From assembly GCA_028290765.1 (NCBI GenBank), contig JAQGJF010000664.1:1-9974 (forward strand): a stretch of DNA of 9,974 nucleotides, written 5' to 3'. This document shows positions 1 to 7,420 of the stretch, piece by piece; positions within the stretch are counted from its first letter, which is position 1; every line of letters starts with the position of its first letter. The position numbers and the translations under genes are program-made. The notes beneath the pieces are model-generated. The model did no database searches and had not been told where the DNA came from. It worked only from the letters and a program-made list of their open reading frames with translations. Source of the stretch: Tardiphaga sp. (GTDB lineage: Bacteria; Pseudomonadota; Alphaproteobacteria; Rhizobiales; Xanthobacteraceae).

Positions 1-2300
1 AGAAGGTGGTGGTGGCGCTGTGGAGCGAAGGCTCGCGCGACCGCATGGCCAGCATGCTGAAGGATCACAAGCTGCTCAATCTCACCAGCGTCAACAGCTG
101 GCGGACGGTGCAGGCGACGCCGCGCAACGAGACCATGCTGGCCGTGGTGGGCATGGAATCCGGCTTCGAGACCGAGAATGTCGCCGTGATCAGCGAGCAG
201 GATATTCTCGGCGACCGCCTGGTGCGGCCGCGGAAGGCCAGCCGCAAGCTCGACAATTTCATCTCGGAGGTGACGAGCCTCGCCGCCAGCGACATCGTGG
301 TCCATGTCGAGCACGGTATCGGCCGCTTCGTCGGCCTGCAGACCCTCGATGTCGGCGGCGCGCCGCATGACTGCCTTGAACTGCGTTATGCCGGCGAGAC
401 GAAACTGTTTCTCCCGGTCGAAAACATCGAACTGTTATCGCGCTACGGCTCCGACCAGACCAATGTCGAGCTCGACAGGCTGGGCGGTGGCGGCTGGCAG
501 GCGCGCAAGGCCAAGCTGAAAAACCGGATCCGTGAAATCGCCGGCGAATTGATCAAGATCGCCGCCGCGCGGCATCTGCACGAAGCGCCGAAATTCCCCG
601 TGCAACCGCATCTCTATGACGAGTTCTGCGCCCGCTTCCCCTACGAGGAAACCGAAGACCAGCTCGGCGCCATCAATGCCTCGCTGAAAGACCTCGAAAG
701 CGGCCTGCCGATGGACCGCCTGATCTGCGGCGACGTCGGCTTCGGCAAGACCGAGGTGGCGTTGCGCGCCACCTTTGCGGTCGCGCTCGACGGCAAGCAG
801 GTCGCGGTGGTGGTGCCGACCACGCTTCTGGCGCGGCAGCACGCCAAGAATTTTGCCGAACGGTTCCGCGGCTTCCCGGTCAACGTCGCGCAGGCCTCGC
901 GGCTGGTGTCGACCAAGGAACTGACGCAGGTCAAGAAGGGTCTCGCCGAAGGCGGTATCGACATCGTGGTCGGCACCCATGCGCTGCTCGGCAAGTCGAT
1001 CAAATTCCGCGACCTCGGCCTCCTGATCGTCGACGAGGAGCAGCATTTCGGGGTCAGCCACAAGGAACGGCTGAAGCAGCTGCGCGCCAATGTGCATGTG
1101 CTGACGCTGAGCGCCACGCCGATCCCGCGCACCCTGCAACTGGCGCTGACCGGCGTCCGCGACCTGTCGATCATCGCATCGCCGCCGATCGACCGGCTCG
1201 CGGTGCGCACCTTCGTGGCGCCGCACGACCCCCTGATGATCCGCGAGGCGCTGCTGCGCGAGCGTTATCGCGGCGGCCAGGCGTTTTACGTCGTGCCGCG
1301 GATCGACGACCTCGCCGAGGTGAAGGACTTTCTCGACACGCACGTGCCGGAGATGAAGGTCGCGGTTGCCCATGGCCAGATGCCGCCGACCGTGATGGCA
1401 GACATCATGTCGGCGTTCTATGACGGCAAATACGATATCCTGCTGTCGACCACGATCATCGAGTCCGGCCTCGATATTCCGACCGCCAACACGCTGATCG
1501 TGCATCGCGCCGACATGTTCGGGCTGGCGCAGCTGTATCAGCTGCGCGGCCGCGTCGGCCGCTCGAAACTGCGCGCCTATGCGCTGTTCACGCTGCCGGC
1601 GCAGCAGAAAATCACCGCGCATGCCGAGCGGCGGTTGAAAGTGCTGCAATCGCTGGAAACACTCGGCGCCGGCTTCCAGCTGGCGTCCCACGATCTGGAT
1701 ATCCGTGGCGCCGGCAATCTGCTCGGCGAAGAACAGTCCGGCCACATCAAGGAAGTCGGTTTCGAGCTGTACCAGTCGATGCTGGAGGAGGCGATCCTCA
1801 ACCTCAAGGCCGGCGTGGCCGAACCGGCCGCCGATCGCTGGTCGCCGCAGATCACCATCGGCATGCCGGTATTGATTCCGGAAGACTATGTCGGCGACCT
1901 GTCGGTGCGGCTGTCGCTGTACCGGCGGCTGGCTGATCTCGATACCGACGACGAGATCGACAACTTCGCCGCCGAACTGCGTGACCGTTTCGGCGTGCTG
2001 CCGGACGAAGTGCGTTATCTGTTCAAGATCGCGGCGATCAAGGCCTATTGCCGGCGCGCCAATATCGAGAAGGTCGATGCCGGGCCGAAGGGCGCCGTCA
2101 TCAGCTTCCGCGACAACAAATTCGCCCAACCGGACCGGCTGGTCTACTTCATCCGCCAGCACGGCCAGGCCGCCAAGGTCCGTCCGGATATGAAGGTGGT
2201 GTTCCTGCAGGACTGGGAGACGCCGGAAGAGCGCCTGATGGGCACCACCGAAATCATGCGGCAACTGGCCAATCTCGCCGAGGATCGCAAGGCGGCGTAG
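1..2300 (+). CDS. mfd: Transcription-repair coupling factor Mfd, C-terminal part (5' end outside window)
   Basis: Mfd is a cytoplasmic ATP-driven DNA translocase that removes RNA polymerase stalled at lesions and recruits UvrA. The frame is open to the window edge (first full codon at base 3), so the GTG at base 6 is not a real start; about 765 residues are present of the usual ~1150, so the N-terminal UvrB-like part is missing. Numbering from the GTG at base 6, the RNA-polymerase interaction (CarD/TRCF) domain spans about 93-148. The helicase motifs follow: Walker A GDVGFGKT (242-249), motif Ia VVVPTTLLARQH, DEEQ (343-346), SATPIPRT (369-376), TTIIESGLDIP (482-492) and QLRGRVGRS (512-520). 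The translocation (TRG) region covers about 541-581 and the C-terminal regulatory domain starts near 618. The gene converges with the next one, with only 15 bases between the two stops and no intrinsic terminator there. Everything visible looks intact and functional. Confidence 0.97.
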   Translation, partial: KVVVALWSEGSRDRMASMLKDHKLLNLTSVNSWRTVQATPRNETMLAVVGMESGFETENVAVISEQDILGDRLVRPRKASRKLDNFISEVTSLAASDIVVHVEHGIGRFVGLQTLDVGGAPHDCLELRYAGETKLFLPVENIELLSRYGSDQTNVELDRLGGGGWQARKAKLKNRIREIAGELIKIAAARHLHEAPKFPVQPHLYDEFCARFPYEETEDQLGAINASLKDLESGLPMDRLICGDVGFGKTEVALRATFAVALDGKQVAVVVPTTLLARQHAKNFAERFRGFPVNVAQASRLVSTKELTQVKKGLAEGGIDIVVGTHALLGKSIKFRDLGLLIVDEEQHFGVSHKERLKQLRANVHVLTLSATPIPRTLQLALTGVRDLSIIASPPIDRLAVRTFVAPHDPLMIREALLRERYRGGQAFYVVPRIDDLAEVKDFLDTHVPEMKVAVAHGQMPPTVMADIMSAFYDGKYDILLSTTIIESGLDIPTANTLIVHRADMFGLAQLYQLRGRVGRSKLRAYALFTLPAQQKITAHAERRLKVLQSLETLGAGFQLASHDLDIRGAGNLLGEEQSGHIKEVGFELYQSMLEEAILNLKAGVAEPAADRWSPQITIGMPVLIPEDYVGDLSVRLSLYRRLADLDTDDEIDNFAAELRDRFGVLPDEVRYLFKIAAIKAYCRRANIEKVDAGPKGAVISFRDNKFAQPDRLVYFIRQHGQAAKVRPDMKVVFLQDWETPEERLMGTTEIMRQLANLAEDRKAA

Positions 2301-2315
2301 GCACTGGACGGGAGC

Positions 2316-3554
2316 TTACGATGCGGCGCGACGCGCGTCCTGCTCGGTGAGCCGTGCCAGGATCGATCGCGCTGAATCCGAAGGCTTCAGCGTCGTCAGA
2401 GTGACGTTCGGTTCGATGCGCGAATCCCGCTTTGGGCCATGCAGGGTGTGTTTCATCACGCTCGAAAGGCGTTTGGCGATCAGCTGCGCTTCGCGCAGCT
2501 CGGTCTCGGCGAACACCACGAGCAGGGATCCGTCGTCGTGGAGCGTCGCGTAATCCATCCGGCGCATCAACCGGCTGAGGATGCGCGCCGCATCGAGCCG
2601 GACGCGCTCGGTTACCCGATCGAACGAGAAGCGCGCCATCGACAATCCGCCGCCGCGCGAGGCCGTCTGATAGACCGCGGTGGCAAAGTCGCGATCGAAG
2701 GCCGCGGGGGTCAACAGGCCGGTCCGCGGATCCAGCAGCCCGTCGGATTCGATCGAGGTGAGGGTTCGGCGCAAGCGCGCCTCGAAGGCGTGCTGCCGGA
2801 TCAGGGGCAAGGCATCGGCGGCGACGCGGGCGGGATCGCCGGAGGTCATTTCGAGATTGGCCAGATCGTAGGCAGGGGTCATGCCGGGGACAGTCACAAC
2901 GACCGGTAGATGGCGAAAGCGCGCATCCTCGGCCAGCACGGTGAGGAAGGCGTCGACGACGCGGGGGCTGAAACCCTCACCGAGCACGATGCCATCGAGG
3001 TCGCGCGCGTTGAGGTGTTTGGCGGCGGCCTCGATGCTGAGCGCGCCCACCACGCCCAATTGTTCGCCGAGCGCCACGGACAGCGCGGGATAGGCCGCGC
3101 CGCGACCGATCAGCAGCACCGTCGCGTCGGTGGTGGGATCGGTTTCCGACTCCGGCACGCGCATCGCCGGGTCATCGACGAGGCGGCGCAGCACGGTGGC
3201 GTGCAGGCTCCTGACGCGAAGAGCGGCGCGCAGCCGTGCGCTCAAACGCTCGATGCCGCCGGTTTGCGAAAATGGAATCCCGTTTGCAGGCAACGGCAGT
3301 TTTGGATCGATCACGAGCAGCGGAACATAAGGCCGCAGCGCCGCCACTTGTTCCGCGAGTTTTTGCAGCCAGGCGTCGGTGTCCTCCGACGCCGACACCA
3401 GCACGGCCGCGGGCTGCAGCCGTTCGACGGCCTGCGAAGCTTCGGGCCAGATCGCGTCGATCAGCGGAAACATCTTGGTCTCGGCCAACGCTGTCGCAAA
3501 GGACAGCTTCTCGCCAGACGAAACGATAATGATCGGGCCTTGCTGGGACATCAT
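2316..3554 (-). CDS. PleD-like protein with two pseudo-receiver domains and a degenerate GGDEF domain
   Basis: A cytoplasmic protein of 412 residues from the chosen start. Residues about 6-113 (starting GPIIIVSS) and 145-225 (starting TVLLIGRG) have the alternating strand/helix pattern of response-regulator receivers, but neither shows the phosphoacceptor Asp where expected (AAVLVSASED and DGIVLGEGFS). Residues about 275-373 match a GGDEF domain: DPRTGLL at its start and RRMD at 331-334. However, the GGDEF signature itself reads DDGSL (340-344), so diguanylate cyclase activity is very unlikely. The domain order is that of PleD. I infer a non-catalytic sensor or scaffold; its ligand is unknown. 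Start: the frame runs up to an ATG at 3590, but there AGG touches the ATG. The ATG pair at 3554/3551 follows a GAG at a normal distance and leads straight into the first domain, so I prefer it. The gene lies downstream of the ANL-like gene on the same strand, with hairpin repeats between them. Confidence 0.85.
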   Translation of the reverse strand: MMSQQGPIIIVSSGEKLSFATALAETKMFPLIDAIWPEASQAVERLQPAAVLVSASEDTDAWLQKLAEQVAALRPYVPLLVIDPKLPLPANGIPFSQTGGIERLSARLRAALRVRSLHATVLRRLVDDPAMRVPESETDPTTDATVLLIGRGAAYPALSVALGEQLGVVGALSIEAAAKHLNARDLDGIVLGEGFSPRVVDAFLTVLAEDARFRHLPVVVTVPGMTPAYDLANLEMTSGDPARVAADALPLIRQHAFEARLRRTLTSIESDGLLDPRTGLLTPAAFDRDFATAVYQTASRGGGLSMARFSFDRVTERVRLDAARILSRLMRRMDYATLHDDGSLLVVFAETELREAQLIAKRLSSVMKHTLHGPKRDSRIEPNVTLTTLKPSDSARSILARLTEQDARRAAS

Positions 3555-3675
3555 CAAACTCGGACGGATACAATCGGTTGACTGCTCCATCCTTATTCGA
3601 GGGGCCCTTAATGCCGCGTCAATGAAAGTGATCGATTTTTCCCGGTCACGTTTCCGGCAAAGCAGGTCAGCAGTT

Positions 3676-3718
3676 CTAGAGCGGGATGACTTATCTTCGA
3701 ATCGTCATCCCGCTCTAG
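3676..3718. repeat. Palindromic intergenic repeat, perfect 15-bp arms (TAGAGCGGGATGA type)
   Basis: Left arm 3676-3690 (ctagagcgggatgac) and right arm 3704-3718 are perfect reverse complements around a 13-base loop. There is no T-run on either side, so a simple intrinsic terminator is unlikely. The sequence resembles a dispersed Rhizobiales repeat known to me by its AGAGCGGGATG edge; copy number here is unknown. It lies just 10 bases from the next hairpin, so the two may form one composite element. Confidence 0.75.
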
Positions 3719-3728
3719 CTTATTGTTT

Positions 3729-3779
3729 GAGCATGATCTTTTCCGAAAACCGGTACCCACTTTTCGGGATCATGCTCTA
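3729..3779. repeat. Palindromic intergenic repeat (GAGCATGATC type) abutting the ANL-like gene
   Basis: Outer arms gagcatgatc (3729-3738) and its complement (3768-3777) enclose a second stem, ccgaaaa (3743-3749) with ttttcgg (3761-3767). A four-base bulge (3739-3742) sits on the left side only, and the loop is 3750-3760. This core is a very common intergenic repeat in Bradyrhizobium-like genomes (from memory). The right edge contains the TAG stop codon of the gene at 3777-5279, so the repeat begins exactly where that reading frame ends. It could stabilise the 3' end of that mRNA, but this is inference. Confidence 0.82.
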
Positions 3780-5279
3780 ACTGCTCGTCGCCCGATCGCG
3801 AAACGCTTCGACCATCAGGGGGTTGAGTCCGAGTTCCGCCAGCGCGCCACGGGCCCGGGCATTGTTGTTGGCGCGTCCGGCGAGACGGTGGCCGCAGAGG
3901 CGGTCCGGCAACGCCGTCAGCATCGCGCCCTGGCCGAGCCGCCTGGCCCATTCCTGCAGATCGTCCGATAAAAATCGATAACCTCCGACCGCCATGATTC
4001 CGGAGGGCGGCGCGGTGATCGAGACGGCGCCGGTGGCGCGGTCGAGCCGGGCGGCATATCCGGTATCGACATAGTCCACCGGCGGCTGCGCCACCAGCAA
4101 ATGGGTCGATGGCGTCGCTGGCGCATAGGCCTCGACCGGGATCATCGGTCCACGCAATCCGAGCGTCCCCTTGGGGGTCAGCAGAATCTCGCCCGCAATG
4201 GAAGAACTTGCAACCGCACGCGGCGCGCCATGCGGCCCCGGCCAGATCGGCAGCGGCGCCCCGTCATCCTCCCGCCGTCCGCCGAACAGACCGGCTTCGC
4301 CGAACAGATAGACGTCCGTCAGCCGGGCCTGACCGCCGGGCCACAGCGCGCTCGACGCAACCTGCTCCGGCGCGCGCCAAAGCCCGATTACATGGCGCAG
4401 CGTGGGCATCTCCGCGAGCATGCCGCTTTCCGCGAGCCGCAATGCCAACGCCGCCGGGGCGACCAGCGCATCGCAGCTTTGCTCATTGACCTGACGCTGC
4501 AGCACATCGCCGTCGAAGGGATGATGCAGCACCAGGGCGCCGCCGCTCAGCAGCCAGGGCAACAGCGCCGATGCCATGCTGGCAAAGGACGACGGGCTCT
4601 GGGCCGACAGGATCGTCACGCCCTGCGGCAAGCCACTTTCCAGGAACGGTACCAGGCCGCCGGCGATCAAGCTCAGATGGGTCCGCGCAACCGCGCAAAA
4701 GCCGCCCGATGTGACGTCAAACGAGATGATGGCGGCGCGGCGCGCGTCCTGCGTGGCAGGACGCGGCGAGGTGGAACCTTCGGCCATCGCGGCATCGAGG
4801 GACGCCATACCCTCCGGCAGATCCTGGCCAAAGCCACAGACATGGCGAATCGAAAACGCCTCGGCCGCTGAATTCATGGCGAGGTCGGCATGGCTGACAC
4901 CATCGATCCGGCTGGTGGTCACAACGGCCCGCGCGCCGGTTCTGTTGAGGGCGACCGTCAATTCGGCCTGGCGCCAGAGCTGGGGCAGCAGTGCGACCAC
5001 GAGCCCGGCGCGATGCGCGGCCAGCATTGTCAGCACGAACTCGACCGTATTGGGCAATTGGACCGCGATGACGGAGTTGGCCGGCAGGCCCGCTTCGATG
5101 AAATGGGCCGCCAGCGCCGAGATCGCCTGATCCGCCTGCGCGTAGGTCAAGCGCCTTGGCGGCTGCCCGGTGACGCGCGGCTTGTCCGGGGGGTCGAGCA
5201 GCGCCAGCGCATCCGGCTGACGCGCCAGGACACGGCGAAACAGAACGTCGAGCGTGGGCTGGGGATTGTTCTGGATCAC
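3777..5279 (-). CDS. ANL-superfamily (acyl-CoA synthetase/AMP-binding-like) protein, probable pseudoenzyme
   Basis: A 500-residue protein with the overall plan of adenylate-forming enzymes: N-terminal LTYAQADQAISALAAHF (44-60) and the helix around 70-95 are typical. Active ANL enzymes activate an acid with ATP to an acyl-adenylate. Here the key residues are lost. The P-loop aligned to TTGxPKGVxxTH reads TSGGFCAVARTH (190-201), so its Lys is Cys195 and its Pro is Phe194. The TGD motif that binds ribose is TGY (406-408). The A5 region is YLFGEAG (324-330). The hinge-like GGYRFLSDDLQEW (432-444) is present, but no PRxxxGK catalytic lysine is seen in the C-terminal tail (ANNNARARG, 470-478). The start is GTG at 5279, 18 bases after the stop of the solute-binding protein, so co-transcription is likely; no clear ribosome-binding site is visible. 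The TAG stop is part of a repeat edge. The frame is intact, arguing for a retained non-catalytic or altered role. Substrate unknown. Confidence 0.82.
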   Translation of the reverse strand: MIQNNPQPTLDVLFRRVLARQPDALALLDPPDKPRVTGQPPRRLTYAQADQAISALAAHFIEAGLPANSVIAVQLPNTVEFVLTMLAAHRAGLVVALLPQLWRQAELTVALNRTGARAVVTTSRIDGVSHADLAMNSAAEAFSIRHVCGFGQDLPEGMASLDAAMAEGSTSPRPATQDARRAAIISFDVTSGGFCAVARTHLSLIAGGLVPFLESGLPQGVTILSAQSPSSFASMASALLPWLLSGGALVLHHPFDGDVLQRQVNEQSCDALVAPAALALRLAESGMLAEMPTLRHVIGLWRAPEQVASSALWPGGQARLTDVYLFGEAGLFGGRREDDGAPLPIWPGPHGAPRAVASSSIAGEILLTPKGTLGLRGPMIPVEAYAPATPSTHLLVAQPPVDYVDTGYAARLDRATGAVSITAPPSGIMAVGGYRFLSDDLQEWARRLGQGAMLTALPDRLCGHRLAGRANNNARARGALAELGLNPLMVEAFRDRATSS

Positions 5280-5284
5280 AGGGG

Positions 5285-5313
5285 CACTTTTGAGCTGGTC
5301 ACTTTTGAGCTGG
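5285..5313. repeat. Tandem 15-bp duplication across the SBP stop codon
   Basis: The 14-mer cacttttgagctgg occurs at 5285-5298 and again at 5300-5313, separated by one base (period 15). It covers the last codons and stop of the solute-binding protein gene and most of the 18-base gap before the ANL-like gene. The TGA stop (5301-5299 on the minus strand) sits on the junction of the two copies. Confidence 0.9.
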
Positions 5314-7179
5314 CTGCGGTTGGGGCCGTTGCCACCATGTTTCGGGAAGGTATCCGGTCAAAGCTGTCACCGTTGGTTGTTCTATCCGATTCCATCGGGC
5401 GATCCATTGCTCTTGAACGTTATAGAGCGGAATTGCATAGCAACCGGACATCAGGACCCGGTCGAGCGCGCGCACCGCGGAGACGAAATCCACCCGATCG
5501 CGCGCCTCCAGCATGGCTGCAATCAGGGCGTCAATCGCGGGATCCTTTGCGCCCATGTAGTTGCGGGTGCCCTGATTGTCGGCGGCTTGTTGTCCCCAAT
5601 AGAACGATTGCTCGTTCCCCGGAGACAATGATTGATCCCAGCGGTTCTGGATCATGTCGAAATCGAAACTCAGGCGGCGCTGATCGAACTGCACCGCGTC
5701 GACCGCACGGACCGATATTTCGATGCCGGCGCGCTTGAGGTCCCGCGCGAACGCCAAGGCGATCCGTTCCTGGTCTCGGGTGGTCACCAGGACTTCGAAG
5801 GTGAGGGGGCTTTTGCTATCGCGCTGGCGCAGGACATTGCCGTCCAGATCGTAACCCGCCTGCGACAACAGGTTTAGCGCGCCGCGAAGCGCGTTGCGGT
5901 CGCGGCCCGAGCCGTCACTGACCGGCAGCCGGTAGCTGCCATCGAGAATGTCGGGCGGCATGCGGACTGCGAACGGCTTCAGCAATGCGCGTTCGCGGTC
6001 GTCCGCTGCGCGGGTATAGGCCGATAGTTCCGATCCGGCGAAGAAGCCGCCGGATCGGGCATAGAGGCCGAAGAAATAGTTGCGGTTGATCCATTCGAAA
6101 TCGAACAGCAGCGTCAACGCCTGCCGCACCCGGACGTCGGAGAAAACCGGGCGCCTGGTGTTGAAAACCAGAAATTCCGAAGGCTGCGGCATGCCGGTCT
6201 TGATCTGGTTGCGGATCAACCCGCCACTCTTCGCGGCGGGGAAATCATAGCCATCGTGCCAGCGCGACGGCTCATTCTCGACCCGGAAATCGTAGAGGCC
6301 GCGCTTGAAGGCCTCGAAATGGCCGTTGGCCTCCCGATAGAAATCGAGCCTGATTTCGTCAAAATTCCATAGCCCGCGGTTGACCGGCAGATCGCGCCCC
6401 CAATAATCGGGATTGCGGGTCAGCGTGACGCTGGCGCCGGGTTTGACCGCGGTCACCCGATAGGGCCCGGATCCCATCGGCGCCGTCATCGAAGTTTCCT
6501 CGAAGGTCGCGACGTCGACGGCATGCTTCGGCAGCACCGGCATCAGGCCGAGGATCAAAGGCAGTTCACGGTCATTGGCGCCGCCGAAATCGAACCGCAC
6601 CGTCAGTGGATCGGGGGCTTCGGCCTTCGCGACTTTGGCATAATACAGACGGTGATTGGGACGCCCCTTGTCACGCAGCAAAGTCCACGAAAACAGTACA
6701 TCCTCGGCGAGGACCGCCGTGCCGTCGGAAAAACGCGCATGCGGATCGAGATGAAAGGTCACATAGGTTCTGGCGTCGTCGGTCTCGACGGTTTTCGCCA
6801 GCAGGCCGTAAAGCGTGAACGGTTCGTCATTGCCGCGCGCCAGCAGGCTCTCAACCACGAAACCTCGAATCTGCTGGACGGCGAGGCCTTTGACGATCAG
6901 CGGGTTGAGGCTGTCGAAGGTACCGAGGATGCCCTGCACCAGCCGGCCGCCCTTCGGCGCGTCGGGATTGGCATAGGACATATGGTGGAAACCGGGCGCG
7001 AGCCCCGGCTGGCCGTGCATGGCGATGGCATGACTTGAAGTGATCTGGCTCGACCCCGCCAAACCCGGATCGGCCCCAAGCGCGAGCCAAATCCCGCATG
7101 CCCAGCCGATACAGAAGCGGGTGCGCAGAGTCCCAAAAACCCGCGACACGGCCTTCCGGTTTGATTCGATGCACCTCAC
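5299..7179 (-). CDS. ABC transporter extracellular solute-binding protein, family 5 (YejA-like oligopeptide type)
   Basis: Periplasmic ligand-binding protein of the SBP_bac_5 family, which delivers peptides or similar solutes to an ABC importer. The 626-residue precursor has a basic N-terminus and a hydrophobic stretch at about 23-42 (CIGWACGIWLALG) with likely signal-peptidase cleavage near LAG (40-42). The mature part opens with HAIAMHGQP and NPDAPKGGRL (71-80), typical of the YejA/microcin-C-type subgroup. FDSLNP (88-93), ARFSDGTAVLAEDVLFSW (148-165), GSGPYRV (236-242) and NPDYWGRDLPVNRG (256-269) are family hallmarks. Start: GTG at 7179 preceded by AGG at 8 bases; a second GTG at 7149 (V11) would still leave a signal peptide. 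No permease or ATPase gene is adjacent. The ANL-like gene follows after 18 bases, suggesting an operon. Ligand unknown. Confidence 0.93.
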   Translation of the reverse strand: MRCIESNRKAVSRVFGTLRTRFCIGWACGIWLALGADPGLAGSSQITSSHAIAMHGQPGLAPGFHHMSYANPDAPKGGRLVQGILGTFDSLNPLIVKGLAVQQIRGFVVESLLARGNDEPFTLYGLLAKTVETDDARTYVTFHLDPHARFSDGTAVLAEDVLFSWTLLRDKGRPNHRLYYAKVAKAEAPDPLTVRFDFGGANDRELPLILGLMPVLPKHAVDVATFEETSMTAPMGSGPYRVTAVKPGASVTLTRNPDYWGRDLPVNRGLWNFDEIRLDFYREANGHFEAFKRGLYDFRVENEPSRWHDGYDFPAAKSGGLIRNQIKTGMPQPSEFLVFNTRRPVFSDVRVRQALTLLFDFEWINRNYFFGLYARSGGFFAGSELSAYTRAADDRERALLKPFAVRMPPDILDGSYRLPVSDGSGRDRNALRGALNLLSQAGYDLDGNVLRQRDSKSPLTFEVLVTTRDQERIALAFARDLKRAGIEISVRAVDAVQFDQRRLSFDFDMIQNRWDQSLSPGNEQSFYWGQQAADNQGTRNYMGAKDPAIDALIAAMLEARDRVDFVSAVRALDRVLMSGCYAIPLYNVQEQWIARWNRIEQPTVTALTGYLPETWWQRPQPQPAQK

Positions 7180-7281
7180 CGCATCAACCTATCATAGGCG
7201 TTACCCTCGGGCCTCCGTGGCGCTTCAAATATGGTTGTTGGCATTGATCTTTTCGTCGGCCGCTGTATTGAAGGCGGGCAA

Positions 7282-7310
7282 TTGACGAGGATCGCGCGGC
7301 CTGTCACGTA
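7282..7310 (+). promoter_or_regulatory. Possible sigma-70-type promoter for the IalB-family gene
   Basis: TTGACG at 7282-7287 is a good -35 match; 17 bases on lies CACGTA (7305-7310), a poor -10. It lies about 110 bases before the IalB start, in the spacer between two divergent genes. The sequence support is weak and other positions are possible; no convincing promoter was seen for the opposite strand. Confidence 0.28.
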
Positions 7311-7360
7311 TCCGCCTCATTTGGCACCGAGACACCCGCCAAACGGCTTTGTGTCGGCGC

Positions 7361-7388
7361 CCAAGTCGCGGTTTCCAAGTCGCGGTTT
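7361..7388. repeat. Perfect tandem repeat of a 14-mer in the IalB leader
   Basis: Two contiguous identical copies of ccaagtcgcggttt at 7361-7374 and 7375-7388. They end 15 bases before the ribosome-binding site of the IalB-family gene, probably inside its untranslated leader if the promoter guess is right. Either a recent slippage duplication or a doubled binding site. Confidence 0.92.
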
Positions 7389-7403
7389 CGGCTGCTACCG
7401 TTC

Positions 7404-7411
7404 AGAAAGGG
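7404..7411 (+). promoter_or_regulatory. Ribosome-binding site deciding the IalB-family start
   Basis: AGAAAGGG at 7404-7411, nine bases before ATG 7421. It supports this ATG over the upstream in-frame ATG at 7349, which would add 24 residues and bury the signal peptide. Confidence 0.7.
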
Positions 7412-7420
7412 TTTTCCGCA

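Noticed and set aside
6..8. GTG at base 6 as the start of a complete gene
   Set aside because: The frame is open to base 3 and the protein lacks the N-terminal third of Mfd, so the gene is simply cut by the window edge.
435..2264. A 609-codon open frame antisense to mfd
   Set aside because: It lies wholly opposite a well-conserved gene, its translation is rich in His, Arg, Gln and Asp without any domain, and such frames are typical of the complement of GC-rich genes.
3555..3590. A 12-residue longer start for the PleD-like protein (ATG 3590)
   Set aside because: AGG touches the ATG directly, the extra residues add nothing to the domain, and a TTGACG box at 3622-3617 (minus strand), if it is a -35, would place the transcript start inside this stretch.
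3676..3779. The two hairpins as intrinsic terminators
   Set aside because: Neither is followed by a T-run on either strand; they fit dispersed palindromic repeats better.
4101..4871. A 256-codon plus-strand frame inside the ANL-like gene
   Set aside because: Arg/Gln/Gly-rich composition with no recognisable motif; it is the shadow of the minus-strand gene.
7349..7420. A longer start (ATG 7349) for the IalB-family protein
   Set aside because: The added residues precede a complete signal peptide, include the tandem 14-mer, and ATG 7421 has a good ribosome-binding site.
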